From assembly GCA_008828725.1 (NCBI GenBank), contig MEHQ01003804.1, forward strand, positions 281,555 to 345,554: DNA of 64,000 bases. The letters are read 5' to 3'. The position numbers and the translations under genes are program-made. The notes beneath the pieces are model-generated. The model had not been told where the DNA came from. It did not search any database and was given only the letters and a program-made list of their open reading frames with translations. The stretch comes from Saccharina japonica (taxonomy: Eukaryota; Sar; Phaeophyceae; Laminariales; Laminariaceae). Each line of letters starts with the position of its first letter. Within the stretch, counting starts at the first letter, position 1. This document shows positions 36,660-46,985 of this stretch, piece after piece.

Positions 36660-37040
36660 AGATGGCTGGTACTACTACTGCTGCTCTACTCGTACAGTTG
36701 TGCTGTGATGAGGGGTGATGAGGTGGCTTCTGGTTGGGAGCAGAAGGAGAGAGAGCGCTGTGAATCAGCTACTACTGCTACTGCTGTGCTTAGGTTGCTG
36801 GTAGCGTGTGGTTCGGAGATGAGGGAGAGAGAGAGCGGTGCTCTGTGGGTGGGAGAGGGAGCGATTCAACTACTACTGCTGTGCCATGATGAGAGGTGGC
36901 CTGCTCTTGGAAGGAAGAGAGAGAGAGCAGTGATTTTTGGATGGGAGAGGGAGCAAATTAATCAACTCCTACTACTGCTGTGCCGTGATGAGGTGGCTTT
37001 TGGTTCGGAGAGGGAGACAGAGCACTGCGAACCAACCACT
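36660..37040. repeat. Degenerate ~90-bp tandem region
   Basis: Phrases such as CTACTACTGCTGTGC, GATGAGGTGGC and GGGAGAGGGAG recur about four times between 36690 and 37040, with spacing of roughly 90-130 bp. The plus frame 36657-37103 is open but repetitive (LLLLC-HDE type), with no recognised domain, so it is listed as a repeat. Confidence 0.5.
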
Positions 37041-37072
37041 ACTACTGCTGTGCCGATTTTTGAGGTGGATGG

Positions 37073-37415
37073 ATATATATTAAGCAGATGGTTCCGTCGG
37101 TAACAGGGCTGGCTGGGGACATGAACTTCGACGAACTTGGTCGTAATCGTCGGCTGGTGCGTGGTGGGCTGTTGAGTCGTTGTGGTCGAACAGCTCGGCC
37201 ATTTTCGGGTAGGCGGGTGTTATAATCGGGTACCTCTTGGGGGTTGAGTGTCCAATATCGGGTATACCCGATGGGTTTGGGGCTAGCGTCGAGTGGTGGC
37301 CGGTGCTGGCCAATGAGATGGCGCCCTAGGGTCGTCGCGGTCACTAAAATACAATGGTACCCTGTTTTGGCCACAAACCCATCGGGTATAGCCGATTTTG
37401 GCCACTGCTCTTTAA
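37073..37415 (-). mobile_element. Family P repeat, uninterrupted copy
   Basis: This is the reverse complement of family P with both halves joined. It serves as the empty-site reference both for the hAT-like insertion at 35368-36329 and for the insertion at 38272-39142. Its left limit is set by where similarity to the copy at 36522 fades (ATATATATCCAT). Confidence 0.75.
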
Positions 37416-37465
37416 ACAAGATTGCAAAGATGAGTCTCAGGAAAAACAACGATCTCACAGCTGAC

Positions 37466-37670
37466 AAAAGCCGATTTTCCTAATTGAGAATTGCCTTTCG
37501 GATGAGAATGAAAATCGAAAATATTGGCTTTTCATTTGTAAGAAATGTACTTCCCTTAAAGTAATGTTTTCCACTGTAAACATTGTCAGTTGTGACACCC
37601 GTCGATGACAAAAAAAAGGAAATCATCATCGGCAGTCTCAAGATATCGAGGATCCCAGAAAATCTATATT
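37466..37670. mobile_element. Half copy of the 22920-23357 MITE
   Basis: It begins CGATTTTCCTAATTGAGAAT and runs through GTACTTCCCTTAAAGT, CCACTGTAAACATTGTCA, TCGATGACAAAAAAA and GGCAGTCTCAAGATATCGA. This is the inverse of the right half of the element at 22920-23357. The second terminus is missing. Confidence 0.75.
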
Positions 37671-37948
37671 TTTAACGTATATAATACTATTAATACTATT
37701 AATAACATGTATCGCTACGACGTACCAGTAAGTACGTACGTAGTGCTTGCTGTCGTGGGCGAAAATCCATGATTATTTTGTATAATAGTCAACGACAGGG
37801 CGGGCGAAGCGCCAATTCTAACAGCTGGCGTGGTCTTTGTTGCAATGGCTGGAGGATTACTGGTCAAGACTCCTATTTCCGATGGAATACGATACACGAT
37901 ATATCAGTCTTCCAGATGTTTATTCACGATATTTCTTTCAAGAATACA

Positions 37949-38035
37949 GGCCGGTCGCCCCGGTGGTCTGGCACGTAACCATGAACACTGTTCGGTTCGA
38001 GGTCGAGGGTTCGAGTCTCCGTATTATATGTGTAT
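37949..38035 (+). mobile_element. tRNA-derived SINE head
   Basis: GGCCGGTCGCCCCGGTGGTC, followed about 45 nt later by GAGGGTTCGAGTCTCC, resembles the A box and B box of a tRNA-type RNA polymerase III promoter. It matches the heads at 48573 (plus), 40920 (minus) and 43599 (minus). The body is missing. Block E sequence (CGCCAACGCAGTAGCTTAAT) follows at once at 38042. Confidence 0.7.
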
Positions 38036-38129
38036 GGAATTCCGCCAACGCAGTAGCTTAATGCTATTAGGAGTTTGGCCACTGGAAGGCGTCTGTCACG
38101 CTCCTCATTCCCACCATTCTTATAATTGG

Positions 38130-39222
38130 ATACCTATTGGGGGTTGAGTAGCTAAACTCGGGTATACCCAGGGGGGTTGTGGCCGCCTTTGGGTGGTGGC
38201 CGGCGCTGGCCAATGAGATGGCGCCCTGAGGTCGTCGCGGTCACTAAAATACTAAAATTCAAGAGCTTTAACCAACAATAGGTATACCTACGCACTTTAA
38301 TCCATTTATAGGTACACTACGTAATGGACACCGGAAACGGCTTCCGGGCCCGCCTGGTGTTAGGCCAGCGCTCCATTGTAGCTATAAATGGCTTAAAGTG
38401 CGCAGGTACACCTACTATCGGCTCCTCAGTGTGCGTTTCACCTTTTTTTGACTTCAAACGTACCTATTAATGGCTCAAACGATCACTTTTTGGCAACTGA
38501 AATATAGACAGACGACCACACATTCACCCACGTTTGCTACGTATGAAATGTTGTTTAGGACCGCGCCAACGGCTGTGTAACTTCAACCCCCTCGTAGCCG
38601 TATGGTATTACTCTGTACACGTATAAATATACCGAAATATCTCCTACTATGTACTGCATTACAGTATGTATATTGTACTTTCAGCATAACGGCATGGAAA
38701 CACTCGTCATTGTTGTTTCTCCGCATCGTATAATTATATGTGTGTGCGTAAGAGGGGTGTCGTACTGAATACGTACAGCATTGATCCCGATACGATTTCT
38801 CGCTTGTAGGTAATGCGTGATAACTCCGCAGTGTCAGTGGTTGTACTGGTACGGTCGGCTGGTTGACAGTCCCGGCATCTGATGTGGCCGTCTGTGTATA
38901 TTTCATGTTGCCAAAAAGTAATCGTTCGAGCCATTTATAGGTATATTTTAACCCAAAGAAAGGTGATACGCACATTGAGCAGCCGATAATAGGTTTCCCT
39001 GCGCCCTTTGACCAATTGTAGGTACAATAGAGCGAGGCCCAATATTAGGCGGGCCCGGAAGCCGTTTCCGGTGTACATTGCGCAGTGTACCTATAAATGG
39101 CTCAAAGTGCGTAGGTATACCTATGTTTGGCTAAAGCCCAAAATACAATGGTACCCTGTTTTGGCCACGAACCCATCGGGTATACCTAATACCTAACCTG
39201 ATTTTGGCCACTGCTCTTTTCT
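38130..39222 (-). mobile_element. Family P repeat, copy split by a long-TIR element
   Basis: The left part 38130-38262 (to GGTCACTAAAATAC) and right part about 39143-39222 (AAAATACAATGGTACCCTGT onward) together match 37200-37415. The sequence between them is the inserted element at 38272-39142. Confidence 0.7.
38272..39142. mobile_element. ~0.87-kb transposon with ~260-bp inverted repeats
   Basis: The left arm from about 38272 (GAGCTTTAACCAACAATAGG) and right arm ending near 39138 (complement of GGGCTTTAGCCAAACATAGG) match over about 260 bp. Shared inner landmarks are CACCGGAAACGGCTTCCGGG and CTTTTTGGCAAC. AAAATAC at both junctions is consistent with a duplication of about 7 bp, and the related uninterrupted copy reads CTAAAATACAATGG. 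Long inverted repeats with a 7-10 bp duplication would suit a Mutator-like element, but that is inference. About ten extra bases at the left junction are unexplained. Confidence 0.75.
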
Positions 39223-39247
39223 CTTCTTCCGTATTGTATATACGTAC

Positions 39248-39928
39248 GAGCTGGGCCAGCCAAAAAATGGACAAAGCTTCTTAAACTCGTATCGCGTGAA
39301 CCACTCGATGTTTGGACTTGAAAACTGGACGCACTGACCCTGACACCATAACGGATAGGCAGGTTCAAACGTGTTTGGAATCCGACTCGATCTCGCCGAG
39401 ATATCCAAGAAACCTCGAAAGTTCCTCTTTTTGGAGAGCATTTTGACATAAAATCGATACCGTATGACGGCTCGAAAAAAACGTTTTTCCCGATCAAGAC
39501 AGAATACCCAAGGAGACGATCGATATCAGTTGCACTTGTCAATTCGGCACCCATCAAGAGATAGTGGCGAAAAAAGTTTCCTGTACAATAAACAAGTAGT
39601 GGCGAGAGTGAGTGGTTTTACTGCGATGCCCCGTTCATTTTTGTAAAGTTCGATCTGAAATTTTAACGTCGTATTTGAATGGCATGTGCACTGAAACGGA
39701 AAGCCTGCCTTTTTTTTTCTTCACGAAAGTTATGGCCACCTTTGGACTTTTTTCGACTATTTATATCGATCATATCTCTCGAATGAAACATAAAAAATAA
39801 AAAGGCAGGCTTTCCGTTTGTTGGCTGATGCATGATCAACATCGTGTAAAAACATCACGTCCAAATTCGTAATATTGAGCGGGGCATAGCCACCCACCGC
39901 ACTGTCCGTTTTTAGGCTGGCCCAGCTC
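39248..39928. mobile_element. 681-bp MITE with 26-bp TIRs
   Basis: GAGCTGGGCCAGCC opens the left end at 39248 and its complement closes the right end at 39928. The match runs 26 bp inward to TGGACA with two mismatches. GTAC-rich sequence lies on both sides, so the duplication cannot be resolved. Inside, a perfect 21-bp hairpin (AAACGGAAAGCCTGCCTTTT at 39694 and its complement ending at 39819) encloses an 84-nt loop. Confidence 0.8.
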
Positions 39929-40596
39929 GTACGTATTACATTTTTTACATTGTTTTTTTACCTATGTACGAATTCCTGTTTTTTTATTTCCCTCCTCTCT
40001 GTCCTCGTGTTCTGCGTTCGCCACGAAGATGAAGCGTATGAAGCGCCAGATATCCGTCGCATAGGTGGCGCACAACGGTATGCAGACGGGGGAGGCAACG
40101 GTTCTCCGACGACCGCGGCTAAATAAGGAAGGAAGGTGACGGCAGACAGGGTAGCAATGTACCAGAGCTACGTACTAATAATAGTTGGTATCACCTGCCT
40201 GCACTAACTACCAGTCCCACACAGGTATGATATGTAGAAAGGAAGGTTTAATGTGTAGAACAGACACCGGTCCCACACCTGCCTCAGCTTCCTGGAGGGC
40301 GGTCTTGGTGTGCTTCTTGTGTTTCCTATGCGGTCGTTTTCTTTTCAGTGTTCCCCTGTCCACGTGTTTGCGTATTTTTGGTTTCATTTTTCACTTTAGA
40401 GTGTTATTCACATCCCCAGTGGAAGCACGACACTTTTTTGTTTGTTTTTCCTTGAAGTTTTTTTTTGTTTTCCCCTCTCGTTCGCGCATCTGAACTTGCT
40501 ATTAATAACAGCGTACATACACGTACATATCATAGGTCATGAATGTCTTCTATGACATTGTATTGTCTGCTATGCTTTACTGCATTGTGTAACGTA
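39929..40596. other. Unassigned stretch
   Basis: No gene or element with defined ends is seen. The plus frame 40185-40493 (102 codons) is Phe- and Cys-rich from T-rich DNA and has no motif. Confidence 0.35.
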
Positions 40597-40920
40597 GTTT
40601 TTTATTTTTACCATCCCATTTATACATCTTCCCCCTTTTTTGTCTCTCCCTCAATAGTGGTAACTCGAATCCAAAATAACTAAGTAGGCTCTTGTCTCCC
40701 TTGCCCACTACGCGACAAGCTTTTAGCAGTTCCTTCCCTCGTCGACTTGCGTCGGATTCCGTCTACCCACGCCACGAAGGCGCTCTCAGCAATTGGTTCC
40801 TTTTTATTTTTTCAAATAAAGTAAAAATCTCACCACAGCAGTAGTAGTGAGATTCGAACTTGGGTACCAGTGAGTAGTCTTTGAAGCTGACCACTATTAA
40901 TAGTCTACCGGGGCGACCGG
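40597..40920 (-). mobile_element. Full-length tRNA-derived SINE
   Basis: Read on the minus strand it starts CCGGTCGCCCCGGTAGACTA and has a B-box-like CAAGTTCGAATCTC. A body with CGACGAGGGAAGGAACTGC and GAGTTACCAC-like sequence follows. It ends GGGATGGTAAAAATAAAAAA. The layout (tRNA head, unrelated body, A-rich tail) matches 43244-43599. The head carries the decamer CTATTAATAG where other copies have no such insertion. Confidence 0.8.
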
Positions 40921-40974
40921 CTATCTGTGTCGTCGTTTTGTCACTCATAAGTTGTATATACAGTAGTACCTACC

Positions 40975-41269
40975 TGGTATATCTGAAAAATCGGCACGGA
41001 CACCTGTTTTGTGTGTCCTGGATGTGGACGGGTATACATCATATTATATCATTTCATTTGTAGAAAATAAATGTCAACACCACACACATGCCTTTAAAGT
41101 ACACGTACTCCGCTCTAGTACGAGTAGCATTTACAGCGTGTGTGTTCTTCACATTGATAATTGAGCGCAGGAACGAAAAAAGGCGCTCTGCGCTTCACGA
41201 TACATATTTTCAACTACGTGTTTTCCCAACAGCAGCACACTAAGCACCCAGTATCCGGTTAGATTTTAA
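40975..41269. other. Unassigned stretch with a family M fragment
   Basis: ATCGGCACGGACACCTGT and GTCCTGGATGTGGACGGGTA near 40990-41035 match the right end of family M copies. The remainder, up to the TTAA-flanked MITE, has no recognised content. Confidence 0.4.
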
Positions 41270-41358
41270 CCCTTTTAGAACTGCACTGTCCAGAAATAGC
41301 TCTTTCATGCTAATCCCAAGTGTTTTGTCCTCACATCGGGACTGGAGTCCTAAATGGG
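41270..41358. mobile_element. 89-bp piggyBac-like MITE
   Basis: TTAA at 41266-41269 and 41359-41362 flanks an 89-bp segment. It starts CCCTTTTAGAACTGC and ends GGAGTCCTAAATGGG, inverted repeats matching at most of the first 12 positions. A TTAA duplication with CCC starts is the piggyBac signature. The sequence is related to the ends of 47271-48356. Confidence 0.75.
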
Positions 41359-41739
41359 TTAAATCTCAGGGGCATTACAGCTCTCTCCGTGAGCAGGACC
41401 ACCCCCACACAGAAAAACTTTTCGAGTCTAAAGGCAGCGAATAGGAGAGAAGAAAACGAAAAATTCAAAACATGTCATGCTATATATGTGATATTGGTAC
41501 AGTTCAAGACAGCTATTAATAATAATAAACAAGAAATCATGCCCAGGCGTGATTTCTTATCTGAGAGGTCTGAGAGAGGGTTGCTTTCTACGCTAATTTC
41601 AATATAACAACACCCACCCGAACTTCCTACGTACTTTATATTTCCTTCGAATTTCAGCCTGGATTTCTTATTATCCTGCTTTATTTTCAGGTGTCCTGTG
41701 CTACTTCAGCAGCAGTGCTTGTGTTTTCTTGTTAATTAA

Positions 41740-41968
41740 TACCCGTCGAAATCCAGCACACCCGGTGTACGTGCCGATCACTTAATATCCTACAGTACCG
41801 GCCCGTTCATTAGAAACCAGAAATCGGGCTTGAAGGCTGACTTCCTTATTTGAGAAAGGGGTGTGTCCCAAACTAAATTCAGAATCATAGCTGTCGACTT
41901 TCTTATTTCCCCCGTAATGTTTAGGCTGAGTTTCTTGTGGGGCACTTTCTTATGAGAGGGCCCGTAGT
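41740..41968 (-). mobile_element. MITE-like repeat, family M copy 2
   Basis: This is the reverse complement of the order given for 34920-35140, with ends near ACTACGGGCCCTCTC (right) and ATACCCGTCGAAATCC (left). It is more complete at the right end than copy 1. No duplication was identified. Confidence 0.65.
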
Positions 41969-42052
41969 GTATCATGTGGTCACAGAAGCACGGTATATAT
42001 ATTATTAATAGTATCATGTGGTCACAGAACCACGGTATATATATTATTGATA
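41969..42052. repeat. 42-bp tandem duplication
   Basis: Two adjoining units begin GTATCATGTGGTCACAGAAN and end TATATATATTATTNATAG. They differ at only a few positions, which suggests a recent slippage duplication. Confidence 0.85.
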
Positions 42053-42930
42053 GGTCGTACCAAGCACGGAGGGCAATGCAATGCCATGTACGGCGGGCAC
42101 GTCTTACCCATCAAGTCTAGCAACCCTAGCAATCCGCATGCGTTCCGAACTCTGCGCGATAGGGCACGTGTGCCAGCCCCGCGAAACGTTGTGAGTCCTC
42201 ACTACTGCAGCGCCAAAACCCTACACAAAGGAGGACACACACCTTTCTCAAATACGAAAATCAGCCTAAGCCCGATTTCTGTTTTTTTTCATGAGCGGGC
42301 CGGTACTGGTGAAGGCGTTCGGACCGAGGAAAGGAGTGTTTCACGCTGCCGGTGTTGTGTGAGATAATTGAGCGTTCAAGAATGATCATAGGAAAGTGTA
42401 TCATATCAGCGTATTTTCAATGTTCACGGCAAGCACACTATCATTATTATGACTATTAATGGTTCATCACGTATTCGCTTCGACACAAGGCTTTCCCCAC
42501 CAATCTGTCTTGGAGACATTCACCTACAACAGAGATACCTGGTACTGGTATATACCTGTAGTAATTAGTGCTACCACCGAATATTGAAAGCGTGCGCTGC
42601 TTTACACCGCGCACCCAGATACAAATCGCGAAAAACCCACCTGCCTGGGACGAGCGGTGTGAACTCGCGGTGTTCGTGAAGACTGGGTGCATGGGGCCCG
42701 GGGCGCTTGCAACTGGGGTACGTACGTACGTACATACGTATTATACGTACATACGTATATACACACCGAGGAACATCTTTTAATCCAACGGGGTATATAT
42801 TGTGACAACCGGCCAAACATTGAAATGTTGTGCGTTCTATGTGATAAACCGTTAATACTTAATACTTCCCGTCGACTTCCACAAAACCCAGTCTCCATGT
42901 CGATTCTTAATCAGATATATATATATATAT
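42053..42930. other. Unassigned stretch with a family M fragment
   Basis: A family M fragment lies at about 42230-42310 (ACCTTTCTCAAATACGAAAA, GGGCCGGTACTGG). A TACGTACG/ACGTAT simple repeat lies at about 42719-42765. No gene is recognised. Confidence 0.4.
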
Positions 42931-43243
42931 TTTTTCCCTACGTACCTGTATCCCATTCATTATATTCGCACTTCCGTCTTTCTCCCTCCCTATTAATATT
43001 CGTAACTCAGATCCGGGGCCAAAAAGTAGGCACCTCTCCCTCCTCCCCCACTACGGTTCTTGCCTTGCATTTTTATCGCGAGAAGATTTCAGCTCTTTCT
43101 TCCCTCGTCAACTCTCGTCGAATTTAGCTTACAACCGCTAATATGTGTTTTCGACAGTCGGTGTCATTCAGAGAATAATAACCTCGATGGGGAAAATCGA
43201 ACTTTCGACATCCGACCCAACAGGCTTCGTGGCTACGTACCAG
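42931..43243 (-). mobile_element. tRNA-derived SINE, head partly lost
   Basis: This copy is collinear with the next one (43244-43599). It has an ATCCCATT tail complement, AACTCAGATCCGGGG, TTTTTATCGCGAGAAGATTT and CCCTCGTCAACT, then AAAATCGAACTTTCGACATC as the decayed B-box region. It is joined directly to the tail of the next SINE, so the two form a tandem pair. Confidence 0.75.
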
Positions 43244-43599
43244 TTTTTTTGTTTTTTTTTGTCCATCCCATTTACGAGTATTATCTTCGCCCTTCCTTTC
43301 TCTCTCCTTCCTAGTCGTAACTCAGATCCGGGGTCACAAAGTATAGGCTCTCCTCCCTCCTCCCCTACTACGGCGCTTGCCTCGCTTTTTATCGCGAGAG
43401 GATTTCAACACTTTCTTCCCTCGTCAATTTTCGTCGAATTGTGCTTACCCACGCTGTAATATGCGCTCTCGACAGTTGGTGTCATTATAAGGATAAAAAT
43501 CTCCATACGAGGAGAATCGAACCCCCGACCAACGCTAACATGCTTCGTGGCTACATGTTAAACCACCAGATCGACCCGTTAGAACACCGGGGCGGCCGG
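43244..43599 (-). mobile_element. Full-length tRNA-derived SINE
   Basis: On the minus strand the head CCGGCCGCCCCGGTGTTCTA is followed by a tRNA-like GGTCGGGGGTTCGATTCTCC. The body has GAAAGTGTTGAAATCCTCTC and AGCGAGGCAAGCGCCGTAGT, with GACCCCGGATCTGAGTTACG near the end. The tail is GGGATGGACAAAAAAAAAC. Length is about 356 bp. No intact cloverleaf is possible, so it is not called as a tRNA gene. Confidence 0.82.
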
Positions 43600-43854
43600 C
43601 TTTATGCCTGGTACAAGTTACGTGGTAAAGTGGTTTTTCGTGGACGAGGATCGGACTACCGAAGAAGCGGGCTGTATTGACGCGGAAAGCACGGAATTCT
43701 TGGTGTGACAAACTACTACCACCGGAATTCGCGCCAGCGGTTCTCAGATATAAAATCTGGACAACGTGTGGCGCAGCTGCTGCTACCACAGACAGAGTAT
43801 ATATATATTAGTATTGCAAGGTCAGGTAATGTACGTAGGGTTGTTCGTGGATTT

Positions 43855-44300
43855 AGGGTACGGGTATGGGAGTGTTACAGAACTTACAGATGTTCCGGGT
43901 ACGGGTATGAAAGCGTTGCAGAACTCACAGAAGTCCCGGGTATTGTGACACAGGCGTACAGAACTCACGGAAGTTCCGTGGGGGTCAAAAATTGTTGTAC
44001 CCTAACTCCGGGTATTGTGGCACGGGGCGTACAGAACAAGAACATACAGAAGTTCCGGGTACGGGTATAGATGTCGTACAGAACTTCCAGAAGTTCCGGA
44101 TACGGGTATGAGAGGGGTACAGAACTCACAGAAGTTCCGGGTATTGTGGCGCGGGCGTACCACTCACAGAAGTTCCGTACGGGTAAAAATACGCTGTACC
44201 CGAACCCCGGGTATACTGTGTCACGAGCGTACAGAACGAACAGAAGTTCCGGGTACGGGTATGAGTGTCGCACAGAACTCATAGAAGTTCTTTGTAGGGG
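43855..44300. repeat. ~40-bp minisatellite
   Basis: About nine units carry CAGAACTCACAGAAGTTCCG followed by GGTACGGGTATGA or GGTATTGTGNCAC-like variants. Two alternating unit types give a weak higher-order period. The mirrored open frames on both strands are repeat-derived. Inverted units of the same family lie at 4545-4612. Confidence 0.85.
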
Positions 44301-44382
44301 AGTAATACCCGGAAAAAACCCGGGTATGTGGTTCTCTACGTAACCTACAGAAACAATATTGCAAAGTTTCCATACCAATACC

Positions 44383-44557
44383 GTACAGGACACCTATGAT
44401 AGTAAGAAATATGAAATCTGGTCCAGGCTGGATTTCTTATTCTAGAGAGGGTGCTTTCTACACTTTTTTCAACATAACGATCCCGAATTTCTTAATTCTT
44501 GTTTTAAATATCAGTTTGGCTTTCTTTTGAGCCTGTCTCTTATTAGGTGTCCTGTAC
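44383..44557. mobile_element. 175-bp MITE with GTACAGGACACCT ends
   Basis: GTACAGGACACCT at 44383-44395 and its exact complement at 44545-44557 delimit the element. Inside are ATGAAATCTGGTCCAGGCTG and TTCTTATT motifs shared with a segment at about 41510-41705, which ends AGGTGTCCTGTGCT. Confidence 0.75.
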
Positions 44558-44573
44558 TGCCTGTACAGCTGTA

Positions 44574-44655
44574 GTACAGGACACCTTACAAAAAACAGGA
44601 AAGCTGGCCAAAGCTGCATTTCTTGTTCAAGACAGGGTGCTCTCAACGCTATAAA
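44574..44655. mobile_element. Second MITE end of the GTACAGGACACCT family
   Basis: GTACAGGACACCT recurs at 44574, facing away from the previous element with a 16-bp spacer. It is followed by GAAAGCTGGCCAAAGCTG and a TTCTTGTTCAAGACAGGGTG motif. No right terminus was found, so this is a truncated copy or part of a nested pair. Confidence 0.55.
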
Positions 44656-44763
44656 GAATTGAACGAAAAGAGTGCATATTGGGAAGAAGGAGGGAGCAAG
44701 GACAAATGGAGTATTGTGGATACATCTTGGCGGGAAGAAGGCATAGAAGGGTTAGACCAAGGG

Positions 44764-45003
44764 TGTTGTTGTTGTTGTTTTTCTTCACATTAAACTCGTT
44801 TCAGTTGCTAATCCCTATAGTCTGATCTAGCAAGATCACGGCCCGTGGTCACAAAAGTGCTAGAGCCATCAGAGAATCCTAAAGAACACGTACACTTAGC
44901 AGGGAAAGGATACACAAGTCCGAAGAGGTACACCTAAAATCCCTACAGCATGTTATGCGTGTCCAAAACTGAACTACACGCCCGCAATCTCCATTCGACT
45001 ACA
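44764..45003 (-). repeat. ~240-bp dispersed repeat with AAC tail, copy 1
   Basis: It is nearly identical to 48647-48888, sharing CACATTAAACTCGTTTCAGT, CAGAGAATCCTAAAGAACAC and CCTACAGCATGTTATGCGTG. On the minus strand it ends in a short AAC run, as a LINE- or SINE-type retrotransposed element would. The related sequence before the AAC tract at 24287 supports this. No coding capacity. Confidence 0.75.
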
Positions 45004-45687
45004 GCAGCATCCCCCCCCCCCCCCCCCTCCCACTCTTTACCAATGAATTTGCCGACTACAGCGTAACTACTGTCTGAAGTGCTGTCTGTACAAAAACAAA
45101 CGGTAGGCGTGGGAACAAGATGGAGCACTCAGCTGCTGTCTGAAGTGCTGCCAGAATGACAGTCCGCGGGCACAAAGTGAAAAAGAACAGCCAACCAAAG
45201 CCATCATGTCCATTGACAATTACCCGAATCTATCCTGAACGGTCTGTGTTAGGCACAGCATTATAAACATCGACACTGATTAGGAATCGTTCCACATTGA
45301 AGGGGTGTTCCACGATCAGGCACACAATGAAGGCACCCGGGGTGTCCGCGCCATCTCTGCCGCGTCTCTCTACAAAACCAGGGTGTGCGCAGAACTGAAT
45401 CCCATATACCCCACTACCCCCCCCCCAGGGGAAAAAAAAAAAAAACTTTTTTTTTCCGTGCGTTTTTTGTTGGTCTCACGCGCCTCTGCAGACGCTGCTC
45501 TACGTACGTGTGTCTAGCGTCTACTATATATACTATTTGGCTTTGGGTGTACACTGCTGTGTACACAATGGTTTATACTGCTGTACAAGGAATGTGTTGT
45601 TGCTGTCGGGAGGGTCGGAGTTGGGGAACGGCTACCACACTCGCCTCACCAGCCACTCGTATCAAGATTGAAAAGCAGAAGCACTGA
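45004..45687. other. Unassigned stretch with homopolymers
   Basis: It contains a poly-C run (about 45011-45027), a CTGTCTGAAGTGCTG duplication near 45070 and 45135, and a C/A/T homopolymer cluster near 45417-45458. No gene is recognised. Confidence 0.4.
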
Positions 45688-46985
45688 CTGGGTGGTGTTG
45701 TATTGTCGAGAAGGCCTTGCCTACCCTTGAGAATGTGGGGACGATTCACCCACATCCCCTGCTATTGGTTTAAATATAGAGGTTTTAGTATGGGGTTGAT
45801 TTATATAGGAAATAGTACGAATCGTACTGCGGTTTATGGATGGTCTGATTTCTGATTTCGTTCATAACCCTAGAAGAAGTAGAAACGCTGGGTGGTGATG
45901 TATTATGTATTATCTAGAAGGTCTTGTCAACCCTTGGGAATGCGGGGACGATTCACCAACATCCCCTGCTATTGGTTTATATAGTTTTTAGTGTGGAGTT
46001 GGTTTATATAGAAAATAGTATCGTACTGCAGTTCATGGATGGTCTGATTTGGTTCATAGCCCTAAGCAGAAACGCTGGGTGGTATTGTATCGTCTAGAAG
46101 GCCTTGCCTACCCTTGGAAATGCGGGGACGATTCACCAACATCCCCTGATATTGGTTTATATAGGTTTTAGTATGGAGCTGGTTTATATAGGAAATAGTA
46201 TAGTACTGCGGTTGATGGATGGTCTGATTTGTTTAATAACCCTAACTAAGCAGAAACGCTGGGTGGTGTTGTATCGTCTAGAAGGCCTTGCCTATCCTTG
46301 GGAATGCGGGGACGATTCACCAACATCCCCTGATATTGGTTTATATAGGTTTTAGTATGGAATTGGTTTATATAGGAAGTAGTATATGGTACTGCGGTTT
46401 ATGGATGGTCTGATTTTATTCATAACCCTAAGAAGAAACGCTGCGTGGTGTTGTATCGTCTAGAAGGCCTTTTGCCTACCCTTGGGAATGCGGGGACGAT
46501 TCACCAGCATCCCCTGATATGGGTGAATATAGGTTTTAGTATGGATTTGGTTTATATAGGAAATAGTATGGTACTGCGGTTTATGGATGGTCTGATTTGG
46601 TTCACAACCCTAAGCAGAAACGCTGGGTGGTGTTGTATCGTCTAGAAGGCCTTGCCTACCCTTGGGAATGCGGGGACGATTCACCAACATCCCCTGCTAT
46701 CGGTTTGTATAGCGTTTTGTATGGAGTTGGTTTATATAGGAAATAGTATGGTACTGCAGTTAATGGATGGTTTGATTTCGTTTATAACCTCAAGCAGAAA
46801 CGCTGGGTGGTGTTGTATTGTCTTGAAGGCCTTGCCTACGCTTGGGAATGCGGGGACGATTCACCAACATCCCCTGCCATTGGATTATATAGGTTTTAGT
46901 ATGATTTTGATTTATATAGAAAATAGTATGGTACTGCGGTTTATGGATGGTCTGATTTAGTTTATATAGGATTTAGTATGGTATG
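45688..46985. repeat. ~182-bp satellite array, seven units
   Basis: Units beginning CTGGGTGGTGTTGTATCGTC start at about 45688, 45888, 46075, 46259, 46441, 46623 and 46803. Each contains GCGGGGACGATTCACCAACA, TGGTTTATATAGG and ATGGATGGTCTGATTT. Spacing is 180-187 bp apart from the first unit (200 bp). The unit is not a constant multiple of three, so the repeated open frames are incidental. The nucleosome-like length is typical of satellites. Confidence 0.92.

Noticed and set aside
45004-45060. G-quadruplex or switch-like C tract
   Set aside because: A single homopolymer run next to other homopolymers in a poorly supported stretch. Sequencing slippage is a simpler reading.
46104-46960. Repeated 60-100 codon frames (MPTLGNAGTIHQHP type)
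   Set aside because: They derive from the ~182-bp satellite, whose unit length is not a multiple of three, so no long protein can be kept.
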